From Zoogloea sp016790385 (GTDB lineage Bacteria; Pseudomonadota; Gammaproteobacteria; Burkholderiales; Rhodocyclaceae): a stretch of 64,000 nt of DNA. The notes under the pieces were generated by a model. It was not told where the DNA came from, did no database searches, and saw only the letters and a program-made list of their open reading frames with translations. The stretch is taken from assembly GCF_041916735.1 (NCBI RefSeq), contig NZ_JAYRYY010000007.1; one strand, written 5' to 3'. The stretch's first letter is position 1. Each line of letters begins with the position of its first letter. Below are positions 1 through 8,062 of this stretch, piece after piece. Position numbers and translations under genes: made by a program.

Positions 1-94
1 TGCGCGTGACGCGGCGTTTGATTCTGTTCTGGCCCATGACGGTCCCGATGTCGTCGTTATCGGGACGATCGTAGCCTACGCGCGTGAAGACGGG

Positions 95-126
95 GGTTTT
101 GCGACACCCTCTGAAGTCGCCCCTAC
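95..126. repeat. short inverted repeat downstream of sppA
   Basis: The 173 bases before the sppA stop hold no gene I can name. They contain GCGAC (101-105) and GTCGC (116-120) facing each other across 10 bases. Read on the minus strand, the flank runs GTAGGGGCGACTTC, which resembles the GTAGGAGCG-type REP elements of many proteobacteria. It could serve as the 3' end of the sppA transcript. The stem is short and there is no T-run, so this is weakly supported. Confidence 0.25.
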
Positions 127-173
127 AGGAGAGCCCGTACCCACCGTCAAACGGAGGGCTTCTTCACACCCTC

Positions 174-2006
174 TCAGGGCGCCTCGCACAGGCAGTGCAG
201 ATACATGTGCCCCGGGTCGTTCCACAGGGCCAGCCCTTCCAGCTCGCTGCGGATCTTCGCCAGCGTGCTGTCCACCAGGGACACCCGCGCCCGGGCACCC
301 TCGGTGTCCTCGCCGTTGTCGAGCAGCTTGGAGAGCAGCTGATCCCGCGGCGAGAGGGGTTTTTCCACGTAGCTGACCTCGTAATCCGTGAGTCTGGCCC
401 GGCTGGCAGCGGCCTTGATGGCCTCGTCGAGGCCGCCCAGCTTGTCCACCAGACCCTTTTCCTTCGCCTGGCTGCCCAGCCAGACGCGGCCCTGGGCCAC
501 CTCATCCACGGCGGCCACGTCCATCTTGCGGCCCTTGCCCACCAGTTCGATGAAGCGCTTGTAGCCGAACTCGATACCCTGTTGGAGCACGCTGGCCACC
601 TGGGGGTCGAGGGGCCGGCGCGGGTCGAGGCCGCCGGACATGGGGGTGGTGCCCACGCCGTCCACGGTCAGGCCGAGTTTGTTCATGGGGCCGGACAGAT
701 CCGGCAGCATGGCAAAGATGCCGATGGAGCCGGTGATGGTGCTGCGCCCGGCCCAGACTTCATCAGCGGCCATGCTGATCCAGTAGCCACCGGACGCAGC
801 CACCGACCCCATCGATACGATCACCGGCTTGCCTCCGCTGCGGGTCAGCTCGAGTTCGCGACGGATCACCTCGGACGCGGTGGCGCTGCCGCCAGGGCTG
901 TCCACGCGCAGCACCACGGCCTTGATGGACTTATCCTCGCGGGCCTGGCGGATCAGCCCCGCCACCGTGTCGCCGCCCGCCACGCCGGGGGGATGGTCGC
1001 CGTCCACGATGGCGCCCTGGGCCACCACGACACCGATCTTGTCTTCGGGCGGGCTCCGTTCCTCGCGCACCCGGGCAATGTAGGTGCCCATGTCCACGTG
1101 CTTGTAGCCCTTGCCTTCGTCCCCCGTCCCGAGGGTGCTCTTGAGGTAGTCGCGCCATTCGTCCGCGGTCTTGAGGCCATCCACCAGCCCGGCGGTGAGG
1201 GCCATGCGGGCTGCGTCGCCACCGGACTCGGCCAGCAGGGCCGGGGTGTCGCCCACATAGCGGGCAAAATGCGGTGCGGCCTTGGGGCGTGCGGCGAGGA
1301 TGTCGGCCTGATAGGCCTTCCATGCGGCCTCCAGGTAGTCGCGGGTCGCCTCCCGGTCTTCCGGCGACATGTCGTTGCGGGTATAGGGCTCCACAAAGGA
1401 TTTGTAGGTGCCCACGCGGAAGATCTGCATCTTCACTCCGACCTGATCGAAGAGGCCCTTGAAGTAGGTGGGAAAGCGCCCGAACCCGGAAAGGTACACG
1501 TAGCCGTCCGGGCTCACGAAGACTTCGTCGCCCTGGGCGGCGAGGTGGTACTGCGCCTGGTTGAAGTTCTTGCCGTGGGCATAGACCTTCTTGCCCGACT
1601 TGCGGAATTCGGCCACGACGGTGGCGATTTCCTGAAGTTTGGGCAGGCCGGCGCCGGCGAGGCCGTCGGTCTCGATCACCAGGGCCTTGATGCGCGGGTC
1701 GGTGGTGGCGGCGCGAATCGAGTCCACCACGTCGCGCAACAGGATCTGGCGAATTCCGTCACTGCCCTGGAGCACGCTCATGGCGCTACGGACCGTGCGC
1801 TGTTCAACGAGCTGCCCGGTTGGCGCGATCAGCAGCGCCGCATCGCCGGGCAGCGGGGTCGGCCTGGCGGCGAACCAGCCGGCGACAAGAAACACCACGA
1901 CTGCGATGAACAACAGGTTGAGACTGATCTGCCGAAAGCGGTCAATCGCCCGCCACAATCCACCCACAATGCTTCTCACGACACCGGGCCGTGCATTCCG
2001 ATCCAT
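174..2006 (-). CDS. sppA: signal peptide peptidase SppA, 67K type
   Basis: This is an inner-membrane serine protease of the SppA/S49 family that degrades cleaved signal peptides. The 610-residue length fits the long, two-domain (67K) type. One N-terminal membrane segment lies at about residues 28-48 (LLFIAVVVFLVAGWF). The N-terminal half carries the lysine-bearing region (YAHGKNFNQAQYHLA), and the C-terminal half carries the serine nucleophile in GSVAASGGYW near residue 405, as in E. coli SppA, where Lys and Ser come from different halves. I place the start at the ATG giving MDRNARPG, because GGAGAG sits 4 bases upstream; an in-frame TTG 12 bases earlier is less likely. The gene stands alone on the minus strand, divergent from the CoA-binding gene. 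Confidence 0.95.
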   Translation of the reverse strand: MDRNARPGVVRSIVGGLWRAIDRFRQISLNLLFIAVVVFLVAGWFAARPTPLPGDAALLIAPTGQLVEQRTVRSAMSVLQGSDGIRQILLRDVVDSIRAATTDPRIKALVIETDGLAGAGLPKLQEIATVVAEFRKSGKKVYAHGKNFNQAQYHLAAQGDEVFVSPDGYVYLSGFGRFPTYFKGLFDQVGVKMQIFRVGTYKSFVEPYTRNDMSPEDREATRDYLEAAWKAYQADILAARPKAAPHFARYVGDTPALLAESGGDAARMALTAGLVDGLKTADEWRDYLKSTLGTGDEGKGYKHVDMGTYIARVREERSPPEDKIGVVVAQGAIVDGDHPPGVAGGDTVAGLIRQAREDKSIKAVVLRVDSPGGSATASEVIRRELELTRSGGKPVIVSMGSVAASGGYWISMAADEVWAGRSTITGSIGIFAMLPDLSGPMNKLGLTVDGVGTTPMSGGLDPRRPLDPQVASVLQQGIEFGYKRFIELVGKGRKMDVAAVDEVAQGRVWLGSQAKEKGLVDKLGGLDEAIKAAASRARLTDYEVSYVEKPLSPRDQLLSKLLDNGEDTEGARARVSLVDSTLAKIRSELEGLALWNDPGHMYLHCLCEAP

Positions 2007-2092
2007 CACACTCTCCAAACGGGTCCTGCGACCCGGCGGCCAGCTGCCGCCTCAAGGGTTTGCGGGCACCGCCAATCCGGTAGAATCCCGCC

Positions 2093-2506
2093 ATGTTTAC
2101 CAATCCATCCCCCGACCAGATCCGCAGCCTGCTGCAGAGGGTCAAGACCATTGCCGTCGTCGGCCTGTCACCGCGCCCGGATCGCCCCAGCTACAGGGTG
2201 TCCCGTGCAATGCAGGGCTTCGGGTATCGCATCGTACCGGTTCGCCCGGCCGTTGCCGAAATTCTCGGTGAAAAAGCCTGGGCGCGCCTCTCCGAGATCC
2301 CCTTCGCCGTCGATATGGTGGATGTATTTCGCGCCGGTGACCAGATCGACCCCATTGTGGACGAATGCATCGCCCTCGGTGTCAGGCATCTGTGGCTTCA
2401 GGACGGGGTGATCAACGAAGCTGCCGCGGCCCGCGCCCAGGCCGCCGGCATTACCGTGGTGATGGACCGCTGCGTGTGGCGCGATTACATGGATCTCGCG
2501 GTATGA
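2093..2506 (+). CDS. CoA-binding domain protein (YccU-like)
   Basis: A 137-residue single-domain protein of the CoA_binding_2 family, with a Rossmann-like fold. The glycine-containing dinucleotide/CoA loop is visible near the N-terminus (IAVVGLSPRPDRPSYRVS), followed by the typical IVPVRP strand and a LWLQDGVINEAAA segment. Members bind CoA, but their physiological role is not settled. The stop codon overlaps the dapF start (ATGA at 2503-2506), so the two are probably translationally coupled. Length is normal for the family. Confidence 0.85.
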   Translation: MFTNPSPDQIRSLLQRVKTIAVVGLSPRPDRPSYRVSRAMQGFGYRIVPVRPAVAEILGEKAWARLSEIPFAVDMVDVFRAGDQIDPIVDECIALGVRHLWLQDGVINEAAAARAQAAGITVVMDRCVWRDYMDLAV

Positions 2507-3342
2507 GCAAGACTCTTGCCTTCACCAAGATGCACGGCCTCGGCAACGATTTCGTGATGATCGACGCCGTGCGTCAGGACATCCAGCTCACCGAAGCCCA
2601 GGTGCGCTACCTGGCAAACCGTAACTTCGGGGTGGGCTGCGACCAGTTGCTGGTGGTGGAGCCCGCCCAGGCTCCGGGTGTGGATTTCCGTTATCGCATC
2701 TTCAACGCCGATGGCGGCGAGGTGGAACAGTGCGGCAATGGCGCCCGCTGTTTTGCCCGTTTCGTTTTCGATCAGGGTCTCACCGACAAGCGCGAGATCC
2801 GCGTCGAGACGAAGAAGGGCATCATCACCCCGCGCCTGGAAGCCGATGGCAACGTGACCGTCGACATGGGTGTGCCGGTGCTGAACCCCGCGGATGTGCC
2901 CTTCGTCAGCGACTCCGACGCCTGGGTGCAGCCCCTCGACGTGGCCGGCACCGTTGTGGCGATCACCGCCGTGAGCATGGGCAACCCCCACGCCGTGCAG
3001 GTGGTGGCCGATGTGGATACCGCCCCGGTGGCCGAGCAGGGCCCGCTCATCGAGCACCACCCGCGCTTCCCGGCTCGGGTCAACGCCGGCTTCCTCCAGA
3101 TCGTCGACGATCACCGCGTGCGGCTGCGCGTCTTCGAGCGGGGCGCCGGTGAAACCCTGGCCTGTGGCACGGGCGCCTGTGCCGCCGTGGTGGCGGGCAT
3201 CCTGCGCGAGCTGGTGGTGTCGCCAGTCACCGTCGAAACCCGTGGGGGCGAACTCACCATCGCGTGGGCCGGTGTCGGCAGCCCGGTGATGATGACGGGT
3301 CCGGCGGTCACCGTTTTCAGCGGCACCCTCACTCTTCCCTGA
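2503..3342 (+). CDS. dapF: diaminopimelate epimerase
   Basis: This enzyme converts LL-diaminopimelate to meso-diaminopimelate for lysine and peptidoglycan synthesis, without a cofactor, using two cysteines. Both are present: Cys77 in QCGNGARCFA and Cys221 in ACGTGACAA. The N-terminal signature FTKMHGLGNDFVMID is intact, and 279 residues is the usual length. The ATG used here overlaps the preceding stop by 4 bases; an upstream in-frame extension has no family match. The downstream neighbour is a DUF484 gene, as is common in proteobacteria. Confidence 0.97.
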   Translation: MSKTLAFTKMHGLGNDFVMIDAVRQDIQLTEAQVRYLANRNFGVGCDQLLVVEPAQAPGVDFRYRIFNADGGEVEQCGNGARCFARFVFDQGLTDKREIRVETKKGIITPRLEADGNVTVDMGVPVLNPADVPFVSDSDAWVQPLDVAGTVVAITAVSMGNPHAVQVVADVDTAPVAEQGPLIEHHPRFPARVNAGFLQIVDDHRVRLRVFERGAGETLACGTGACAAVVAGILRELVVSPVTVETRGGELTIAWAGVGSPVMMTGPAVTVFSGTLTLP

Positions 3343-3376
3343 TGTTCTCCTGCCTTACCTGTCCCGGCCCCACCCC

Positions 3377-4027
3377 ATGAATCCTTCCGACGTCATCCAG
3401 TTTTTGCAGGAAAACCCCGATTTCTTCGACCGGAACTCGGCCCTGCTGACCGACCTGACGGTGACCCATCCAAACAACGGGCAGGCCATCTCCCTCACCG
3501 AGCGTCAGTTGATCGCCCTGCGTGACCGCATTGCCCAGTTGGAAGACAAATTCGCCGAGCTGTTGTCTTTTGGCGAGGAGAACGACGCTATCAGCGAGAA
3601 GGTACATCGCCTGAGCCTGTCACTGCTCGAAGCGGAGGATTTCGAATCGATCCGCACCGCAGTGTATGTGCACCTCAAGGAGGACTTTGCCGTGCCGCAT
3701 GTCGCCTTCCGGGTGTGGAACAGCGTGCTGTCGCGCAGTGGCCCCGAATTTCTGCCGGTGGGTGAGGAGGTGCGCTTCTTTACCGGTGATCTGGTCCAGC
3801 CCTATTGCGGCGCGCCGGCCATCAAGGAGATCACGGGCTGGTTCGGTCCGGCTGGCCGGCAGATCCGTTCTGTCGCCCTCGTGCCCCTGCGCCGGGACGA
3901 GCAGGCCTTCGGCCTGCTGGCCATGGGCAGCGAAGACCCGGAGCGCTTCTATCCGGAGATGGGCACACTCTATGTGACGCGCATCGGAGATATGGTCTCC
4001 CATATCCTCCGCCGCCAACTCGGCTGA
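3377..4027 (+). CDS. DUF484 family protein
   Basis: A 216-residue cytoplasmic protein of the DUF484 family (YigA in E. coli). The N-terminus MNPSDVIQFLQENPDFF is typical, followed by a helical coiled-coil stretch at about residues 50-85 and a GAF-like C-terminal part. The function is unknown. In many proteobacteria the order is dapF, DUF484, xerC, and an association with XerC is often assumed. Here xerC does not follow: the next coding sequence is an rRNA methyltransferase after a 161-bp spacer. Confidence 0.85.
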   Translation: MNPSDVIQFLQENPDFFDRNSALLTDLTVTHPNNGQAISLTERQLIALRDRIAQLEDKFAELLSFGEENDAISEKVHRLSLSLLEAEDFESIRTAVYVHLKEDFAVPHVAFRVWNSVLSRSGPEFLPVGEEVRFFTGDLVQPYCGAPAIKEITGWFGPAGRQIRSVALVPLRRDEQAFGLLAMGSEDPERFYPEMGTLYVTRIGDMVSHILRRQLG

Positions 4028-4029
4028 TG

Positions 4030-4150
4030 GGCCGATAGCGCTACTGCGCGGCCCGATCTCGTGGCTGCGATGCTCGCCGTACTCCAGTATGGCTGCGCTT
4101 CTCGGCGCAACCTCGACCTGCTCGCTACGCTTTCTGCGCACCTCGAACGC
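4030..4150. repeat. possible dispersed intergenic repeat
   Basis: The spacer between the DUF484 gene and the methyltransferase has no credible gene. It contains a block that, read on the minus strand, runs GCGCAGAAAGCGTAGCGAGC...GGTTGCGCCGAGAAGCGC. This wording resembles dispersed intergenic repeats I associate with betaproteobacterial genomes. A 6-bp inverted repeat (GGGCCG/CGGCCC) lies just after the DUF484 stop. I see no second copy in this window, so the repeat status is a guess. Confidence 0.25.
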
Positions 4151-4188
4151 GTGGCGGTCCCTTATTCTAGAAGTTTGGTGATTTCCCC

Positions 4189-5373
4189 ATGGCTGATCTG
4201 ATTCTCAAACCTGGCAGTGACCGTACCGTGGTGCGGCGGCATCCGTGGATCTTTGCGGGTTCGGTGGATCGGCTGGAGGGGCGGGCGCGGCCGGGGGATA
4301 CGGTGCTGGTGATGGATTCCCGCGGCAAGCCGCTGGCGCGGGCGGCGTGGTCGCCGGAGTCGCAGATCCGGGCGCGGGTGTGGACCTTCGAGCCCGAGCA
4401 GTCCATCGACCACGCCTTCATCAAACGTGCGGTGGCTGCCTCCGTGGCCCGTCGGGCGGCACATCCGTGGCTGGCGGGTCAGGATGGGGTGCGCCTGATC
4501 CACGGGGAGTCGGACGGTCTGCCCGGGGTCATCGCCGACCGCTTTGGCCCGGTGGTGGTGGTCCAGCTCACCAGCGCGGGGGCCGACAAGTGGCGCGATG
4601 CCATTGTTGCCGGGCTGGTCCAGGCCACCGGCTGCTCCACGGTGTATGAGCGCTCCGATTCGGACGTGCGCAAGCTCGAAGGCCTCGGCCCGGTCACCGG
4701 CCTGGCCCACGGGGCGCTGCCCGAGCTGCTGACCATCGTCGAGAACGGGGTGCGCATGGAGGTGGACGTGGTCAGCGGCCACAAGACCGGGTTCTACCTG
4801 GACCAGCGTGACAACCGCCTGCTCACCGGGCAGCTCGCTGCCGGCCGGGATGTGCTCAATTGCTTCTGCTATACCGGGGGTTTCTCCCTCCAGGCCCTGG
4901 CTGGCGGCGCAAAGAGCGTGATCTCCATCGATTCGTCCGGCCCGGCGCTGGTCACCGCGGCGCGCAACCTGGCCCACAACCCCCAGCTCGATGCGAGCCG
5001 CGCCGAGTGGCGCGAGGACGATGTCTTCCAGGCCCTGCGGGGCTTCAAGACCGAAGGGCGCAAGTTCGACCTGATCATCCTCGATCCGCCCAAGTTTGCG
5101 CCGTCGGCCGCCCATGCCGAACGGGCCGCCCGTGCCTACAAGGACATCAACCTGCTGGGCTTTCGTCTGCTCAACCCCGGCGGCATCCTGATGACCTATT
5201 CCTGCTCGGGCGGAATCGGGCAGGAGCTGTTTCAGAAGATCGTCGCCAGCGCCGCTGCCGACGTGGGCGTGGAGGCGCGCATCATCCATCGTCTATCCGC
5301 CGCCCCGGATCACCCCATCGGCCTGGCCGTGCCCGAGGGGGAGTATCTGAAGGGGCTTGCTTGCCAAGTGTGA
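4189..5373 (+). CDS. rlmI: 23S rRNA (cytosine-5)-methyltransferase, RlmI-like
   Basis: A class I SAM-dependent methyltransferase of the RlmI (YccW) group, which makes m5C1962 in 23S rRNA. The 394 residues follow the family layout: an N-terminal PUA RNA-binding domain (VRRHPWIFAGSVDRLEG, about residues 1-80), a middle EEHUD-like region, and a C-terminal Rossmann methyltransferase with motif I in CFCYTGGFSLQALAGGA (about 225-240) and motif IV in LDPPKFAP (about 300). The site specificity is inferred from overall similarity. The gene appears to be alone, with its own upstream spacer. Confidence 0.88.
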   Translation: MADLILKPGSDRTVVRRHPWIFAGSVDRLEGRARPGDTVLVMDSRGKPLARAAWSPESQIRARVWTFEPEQSIDHAFIKRAVAASVARRAAHPWLAGQDGVRLIHGESDGLPGVIADRFGPVVVVQLTSAGADKWRDAIVAGLVQATGCSTVYERSDSDVRKLEGLGPVTGLAHGALPELLTIVENGVRMEVDVVSGHKTGFYLDQRDNRLLTGQLAAGRDVLNCFCYTGGFSLQALAGGAKSVISIDSSGPALVTAARNLAHNPQLDASRAEWREDDVFQALRGFKTEGRKFDLIILDPPKFAPSAAHAERAARAYKDINLLGFRLLNPGGILMTYSCSGGIGQELFQKIVASAAADVGVEARIIHRLSAAPDHPIGLAVPEGEYLKGLACQV

Positions 5374-5498
5374 ATGACTGCTCAAAGCGGGTAGTCCTCC
5401 TGGCGTCAAATTGGGCAGAGATGTGTATCCTCGGGAAGTTGATGAACGGTTAAATAGTGTTATTTTGAACTGTTCCTGTCCTGCCACGGAGACACCGG

Positions 5499-6002
5499 AT
5501 GAATACCCCGCAGCCCCATGAATCGGCCCCTCTGGCCGATCACGAAACCGGGGTCGAGGCGCGTCGCCGACAGCGTATTGCCGCGCTGCTGCTTTCCCGC
5601 TACAACCTGCGCCATATGGTCCGTCTTTACGCGGCCTTCGAAGGCGATCTGCTGCTGCCCATCGTGCTCGGTGAGGTGGGTCTCTACAACGTCGGCGGCC
5701 TGGGCATGGATGACCAGTCACTGGCTGCAATTCACTGTAGCGACGATGATTTCGGCAAGCTGCCCCTGCGTCCCTGCAACGCCTTCTCGATCAGTTCTTC
5801 CACCGGCATCCCCCGCGAAACGGTGCGCCGCAAGGTCAGTCACCTGATCCAGCTGGGCTGGATCGCCCGCGACATGAAGGGCGGCCTCACCATTACGGCC
5901 AAGGCGGCCAATCTGTGCCTGGAGCCCTTCGGCCAGGACAACCTGGCGGATTTCCTCAGCACGGCGGATCGGGTTCGCCTGGCGACCGGCGCCCAAGGCT
6001 AG
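5499..6002 (+). CDS. winged-helix (MarR-like) DNA-binding protein, unknown target
   Basis: A 167-residue protein that I do not recognise at gene level. Residues 30-75 are helical (RYNLRHMVRLYAAFEGDLLLP). Residues 105-145 look like a winged helix-turn-helix: SSTGIPRETVRRKVSHLIQLGWIARD followed by a short wing. That supports a role as a transcription regulator. GGAG lies about 10 bases before the ATG. No linked target gene is obvious; the downstream SGNH hydrolase is 165 bp away with different base composition. Confidence 0.65.
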   Translation: MNTPQPHESAPLADHETGVEARRRQRIAALLLSRYNLRHMVRLYAAFEGDLLLPIVLGEVGLYNVGGLGMDDQSLAAIHCSDDDFGKLPLRPCNAFSISSSTGIPRETVRRKVSHLIQLGWIARDMKGGLTITAKAANLCLEPFGQDNLADFLSTADRVRLATGAQG

Positions 6003-6167
6003 TCAGCCACTGGCTGCTTGCAGGATGTCGTCTCCGGGGGCCGGGGTCGCAAGTAGCTCGAGATCAAGATCCGTTCTCTGCACCAGTCGTGCCTTGAAGC
6101 AAGCTGGCTACCCTACTACTCTGTCATGAGGGCGATTGATTCATGACGATGGGAAAAGGGGGCGTAT

Positions 6168-6956
6168 ATGGCTGCGAAAGTGTATTGGGGGCTCAATTCG
6201 ATCAATTCCGGTGACGATCATCCCGGAAATCCGACACTGATATTGATTGGCGATTCCTGGTTCTGGTATCCGTTCAACAATCTGGCGCACGAACTCGCTT
6301 CCCAATTGAGCTTCAATCACGTCTTGTTGGTTCTGGGGAACAACGGTGCCGAGGCGCAGGAGTGGTCAACCAAATACCGCAAGCAGATTGATCTCGCCTT
6401 CAAGTGGTATGCCGAAGGGGCCCAGGGATTGCTGCTCAGCGGCGGTGGTAATGACGTTGCCGGCCCCGAAGATTTTGACCCCTTGATTGAGGATAATTGC
6501 AGTGGCAAACGCACTGTGGAGTCCTGCTACAGCCCTCTGCAACCCGGGAGCCTGTTAGGCAAGATTCGTGGCTCATATGAAGATGTGATTGCCAAGTTCC
6601 GGAAATACAACGGCACCGCACCGGTCTTTACGCACAACTACGAAAAGGCCTGGCCTACGGGCGATGGGCCCTTCGGGCCTGCAAAGTGGCTCAAGGTCCC
6701 CATGGAACGGGCCCGGGTGCCCGAAAAACTCCGGCATCCGTTGTTTGTCGATCTGATTGCACAGCTGCGGAACGCACAGCTTGAAATTGCCAAGGCCACT
6801 CAAGGGCCGGGAAAATTCATTCCCATTGAAACGGCTGGAACGCTGCCGGACGATGAGGATGTGTGGGCGAATGAACTGCACCTCAAGCCGGCTGCATTCA
6901 AGAAGATGGTCAAGGCGGCATGGATTCCGGTGCTGAAGCAGGAGGGCATTGCCTGA
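6168..6956 (+). CDS. SGNH/GDSL-type hydrolase
   Basis: A 262-residue cytoplasmic protein, with no signal peptide, that shows the SGNH hydrolase blocks in order. Block I nucleophile serine is in LIGDSWFWYP (about residues 25-34), block II glycine and asparagine in LGNNGAEAQEW (about 57-67), block III in GGGNDV (about 87-92) and the block V histidine in NELHLKP (about 240-246). The family includes esterases, lipases and carbohydrate deacetylases; the substrate cannot be read from the sequence. GC content is clearly lower by eye than in neighbouring genes, which suggests recent transfer. It is convergent with ruvB. Confidence 0.78.
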   Translation: MAAKVYWGLNSINSGDDHPGNPTLILIGDSWFWYPFNNLAHELASQLSFNHVLLVLGNNGAEAQEWSTKYRKQIDLAFKWYAEGAQGLLLSGGGNDVAGPEDFDPLIEDNCSGKRTVESCYSPLQPGSLLGKIRGSYEDVIAKFRKYNGTAPVFTHNYEKAWPTGDGPFGPAKWLKVPMERARVPEKLRHPLFVDLIAQLRNAQLEIAKATQGPGKFIPIETAGTLPDDEDVWANELHLKPAAFKKMVKAAWIPVLKQEGIA

Positions 6957-6966
6957 CCCTGCCTGT

Positions 6967-6998
6967 GCGGGCTGGCGGCCGTTGCCAATCAGCCCGCG
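6967..6998. terminator. hairpin between SGNH gene and ruvB
   Basis: GCGGGCTG and CAGCCCGC form a perfect 8-bp stem in the short gap between these convergent genes. The right arm overlaps the last codons of ruvB. There is no clear T-run on either strand, so termination is only suggested. Coordinates are good to within one or two bases. Confidence 0.35.
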
Positions 6999-8062
6999 CC
7001 TTCGTCCCATAACTGCCCGGCCTGCCCCGGCGCCTTCAGCCCGAAGTGCTGCCAGATCGACGCCGTGGCCATGCGTCCCCGGGGTGTGCGTTGCAGGTAG
7101 CCCTGCTGGATGAGGTAGGGTTCCAGCACGTCTTCGATGGTGTCGGACGATTCGCCGATGGCGGCGGCGAGGTTGTCCAGGCCCACCGGGCCGCCACCGA
7201 ACTTTTCCAGCATGGCGCTCAGCAGTTTGCGGTCCATCAGGTCCAGGCCCAGGTGATCCACATCCAGCATGGTCAGGGCCGCATCCGCCACCGCCGCGCT
7301 GATGCGTCCGTCGGCGCGGACTTCCGCGTAGTCGCGTACCCGGCGCAGCAGGCGGTTGGCGATGCGGGGTGTGCCCCGGGCACGGCGGGCGATCTCGAAG
7401 GCGCCGGTGTCGTCGATCTCCACGTCGAGCAGGCGTGAGGACCGGCTGACGATGTAGGCCAGCTCCTGGGCGGTGTAGAACTCCAGCCGCGCAACGATGC
7501 CGAAGCGATCCCGCAGGGGGTTGGTGAGCATGCCGGCGCGGGTGGTGGCGCCAACCAGGGTGAAGGGCGGCAGGTCGAGCTTGACCGAACGGGCGGCCGG
7601 GCCTTCGCCGATCATGATGTCGATCTGGAAGTCTTCCAGGGCCGGGTAGAGGATCTCCTCCACCACCGGGCTGAGGCGGTGGATCTCGTCGATGAACAGG
7701 ACGTCGTGGGGCTCCAGGTTGGTGAGCAGGGCGGCCAGGTCGCCGGCCCGCTCCAGCACCGGGCCGGAGGTCTGGCGCAGGTTGACTCCCATCTCGGCGG
7801 CCACGATGTGGGCCAGGGTGGTCTTGCCCAGGCCCGGCGGGCCGAAAAGCAGCACGTGGTCGAGGGCTTCGCCGCGCTTGCGCGCCGCCTCGATGAAGAT
7901 GCTCAGCTGGTCGCGGATCTTCTGCTGGCCCACGTAGTCGGCCAGGCGCTTGGGGCGCAGGGCACGTTCGAGGGCTTCTTCCTGGTTGCTGGCGCGTTGG
8001 GCGGTGATGAGGCGGGCGCTGGGGTCGGGCGCCTCGCCCTTGATGTCGTCAGTGTGGATCAT
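6989..8062 (-). CDS. ruvB: Holliday junction branch migration ATPase RuvB
   Basis: This is the hexameric AAA+ motor that works with RuvA and RuvC on Holliday junctions. Walker A is GPPGLGKTT, Walker B and the DEXH-like box are FIDEIHRLSP, and the arginine-finger region and C-terminal winged helix (ending QQGYLQRTPRGR) are present. Length is 357 residues. I chose the start MIHTDDIKGE because longer in-frame sequence upstream overlaps the permease gene in a non-homologous frame. The start overlaps the permease stop by ATGA. ruvA is upstream on the same strand but separated by two unrelated genes, and ruvC is not in the window. Confidence 0.97.
   Translation of the reverse strand: MIHTDDIKGEAPDPSARLITAQRASNQEEALERALRPKRLADYVGQQKIRDQLSIFIEAARKRGEALDHVLLFGPPGLGKTTLAHIVAAEMGVNLRQTSGPVLERAGDLAALLTNLEPHDVLFIDEIHRLSPVVEEILYPALEDFQIDIMIGEGPAARSVKLDLPPFTLVGATTRAGMLTNPLRDRFGIVARLEFYTAQELAYIVSRSSRLLDVEIDDTGAFEIARRARGTPRIANRLLRRVRDYAEVRADGRISAAVADAALTMLDVDHLGLDLMDRKLLSAMLEKFGGGPVGLDNLAAAIGESSDTIEDVLEPYLIQQGYLQRTPRGRMATASIWQHFGLKAPGQAGQLWDEGAG

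Noticed and set aside
1..173. A possible partial plus-strand gene ending before sppA
   Set aside because: The open frame starting at base 2 runs on antisense into sppA and its translation resembles nothing known; with no start or stop context it cannot be supported.
84..2411. A 775-codon open frame on the plus strand opposite sppA
   Set aside because: It mirrors sppA codons, has Gly/His/Ala-rich low-complexity composition typical of antisense frames in GC-rich DNA, and matches no family; sppA is unambiguous.
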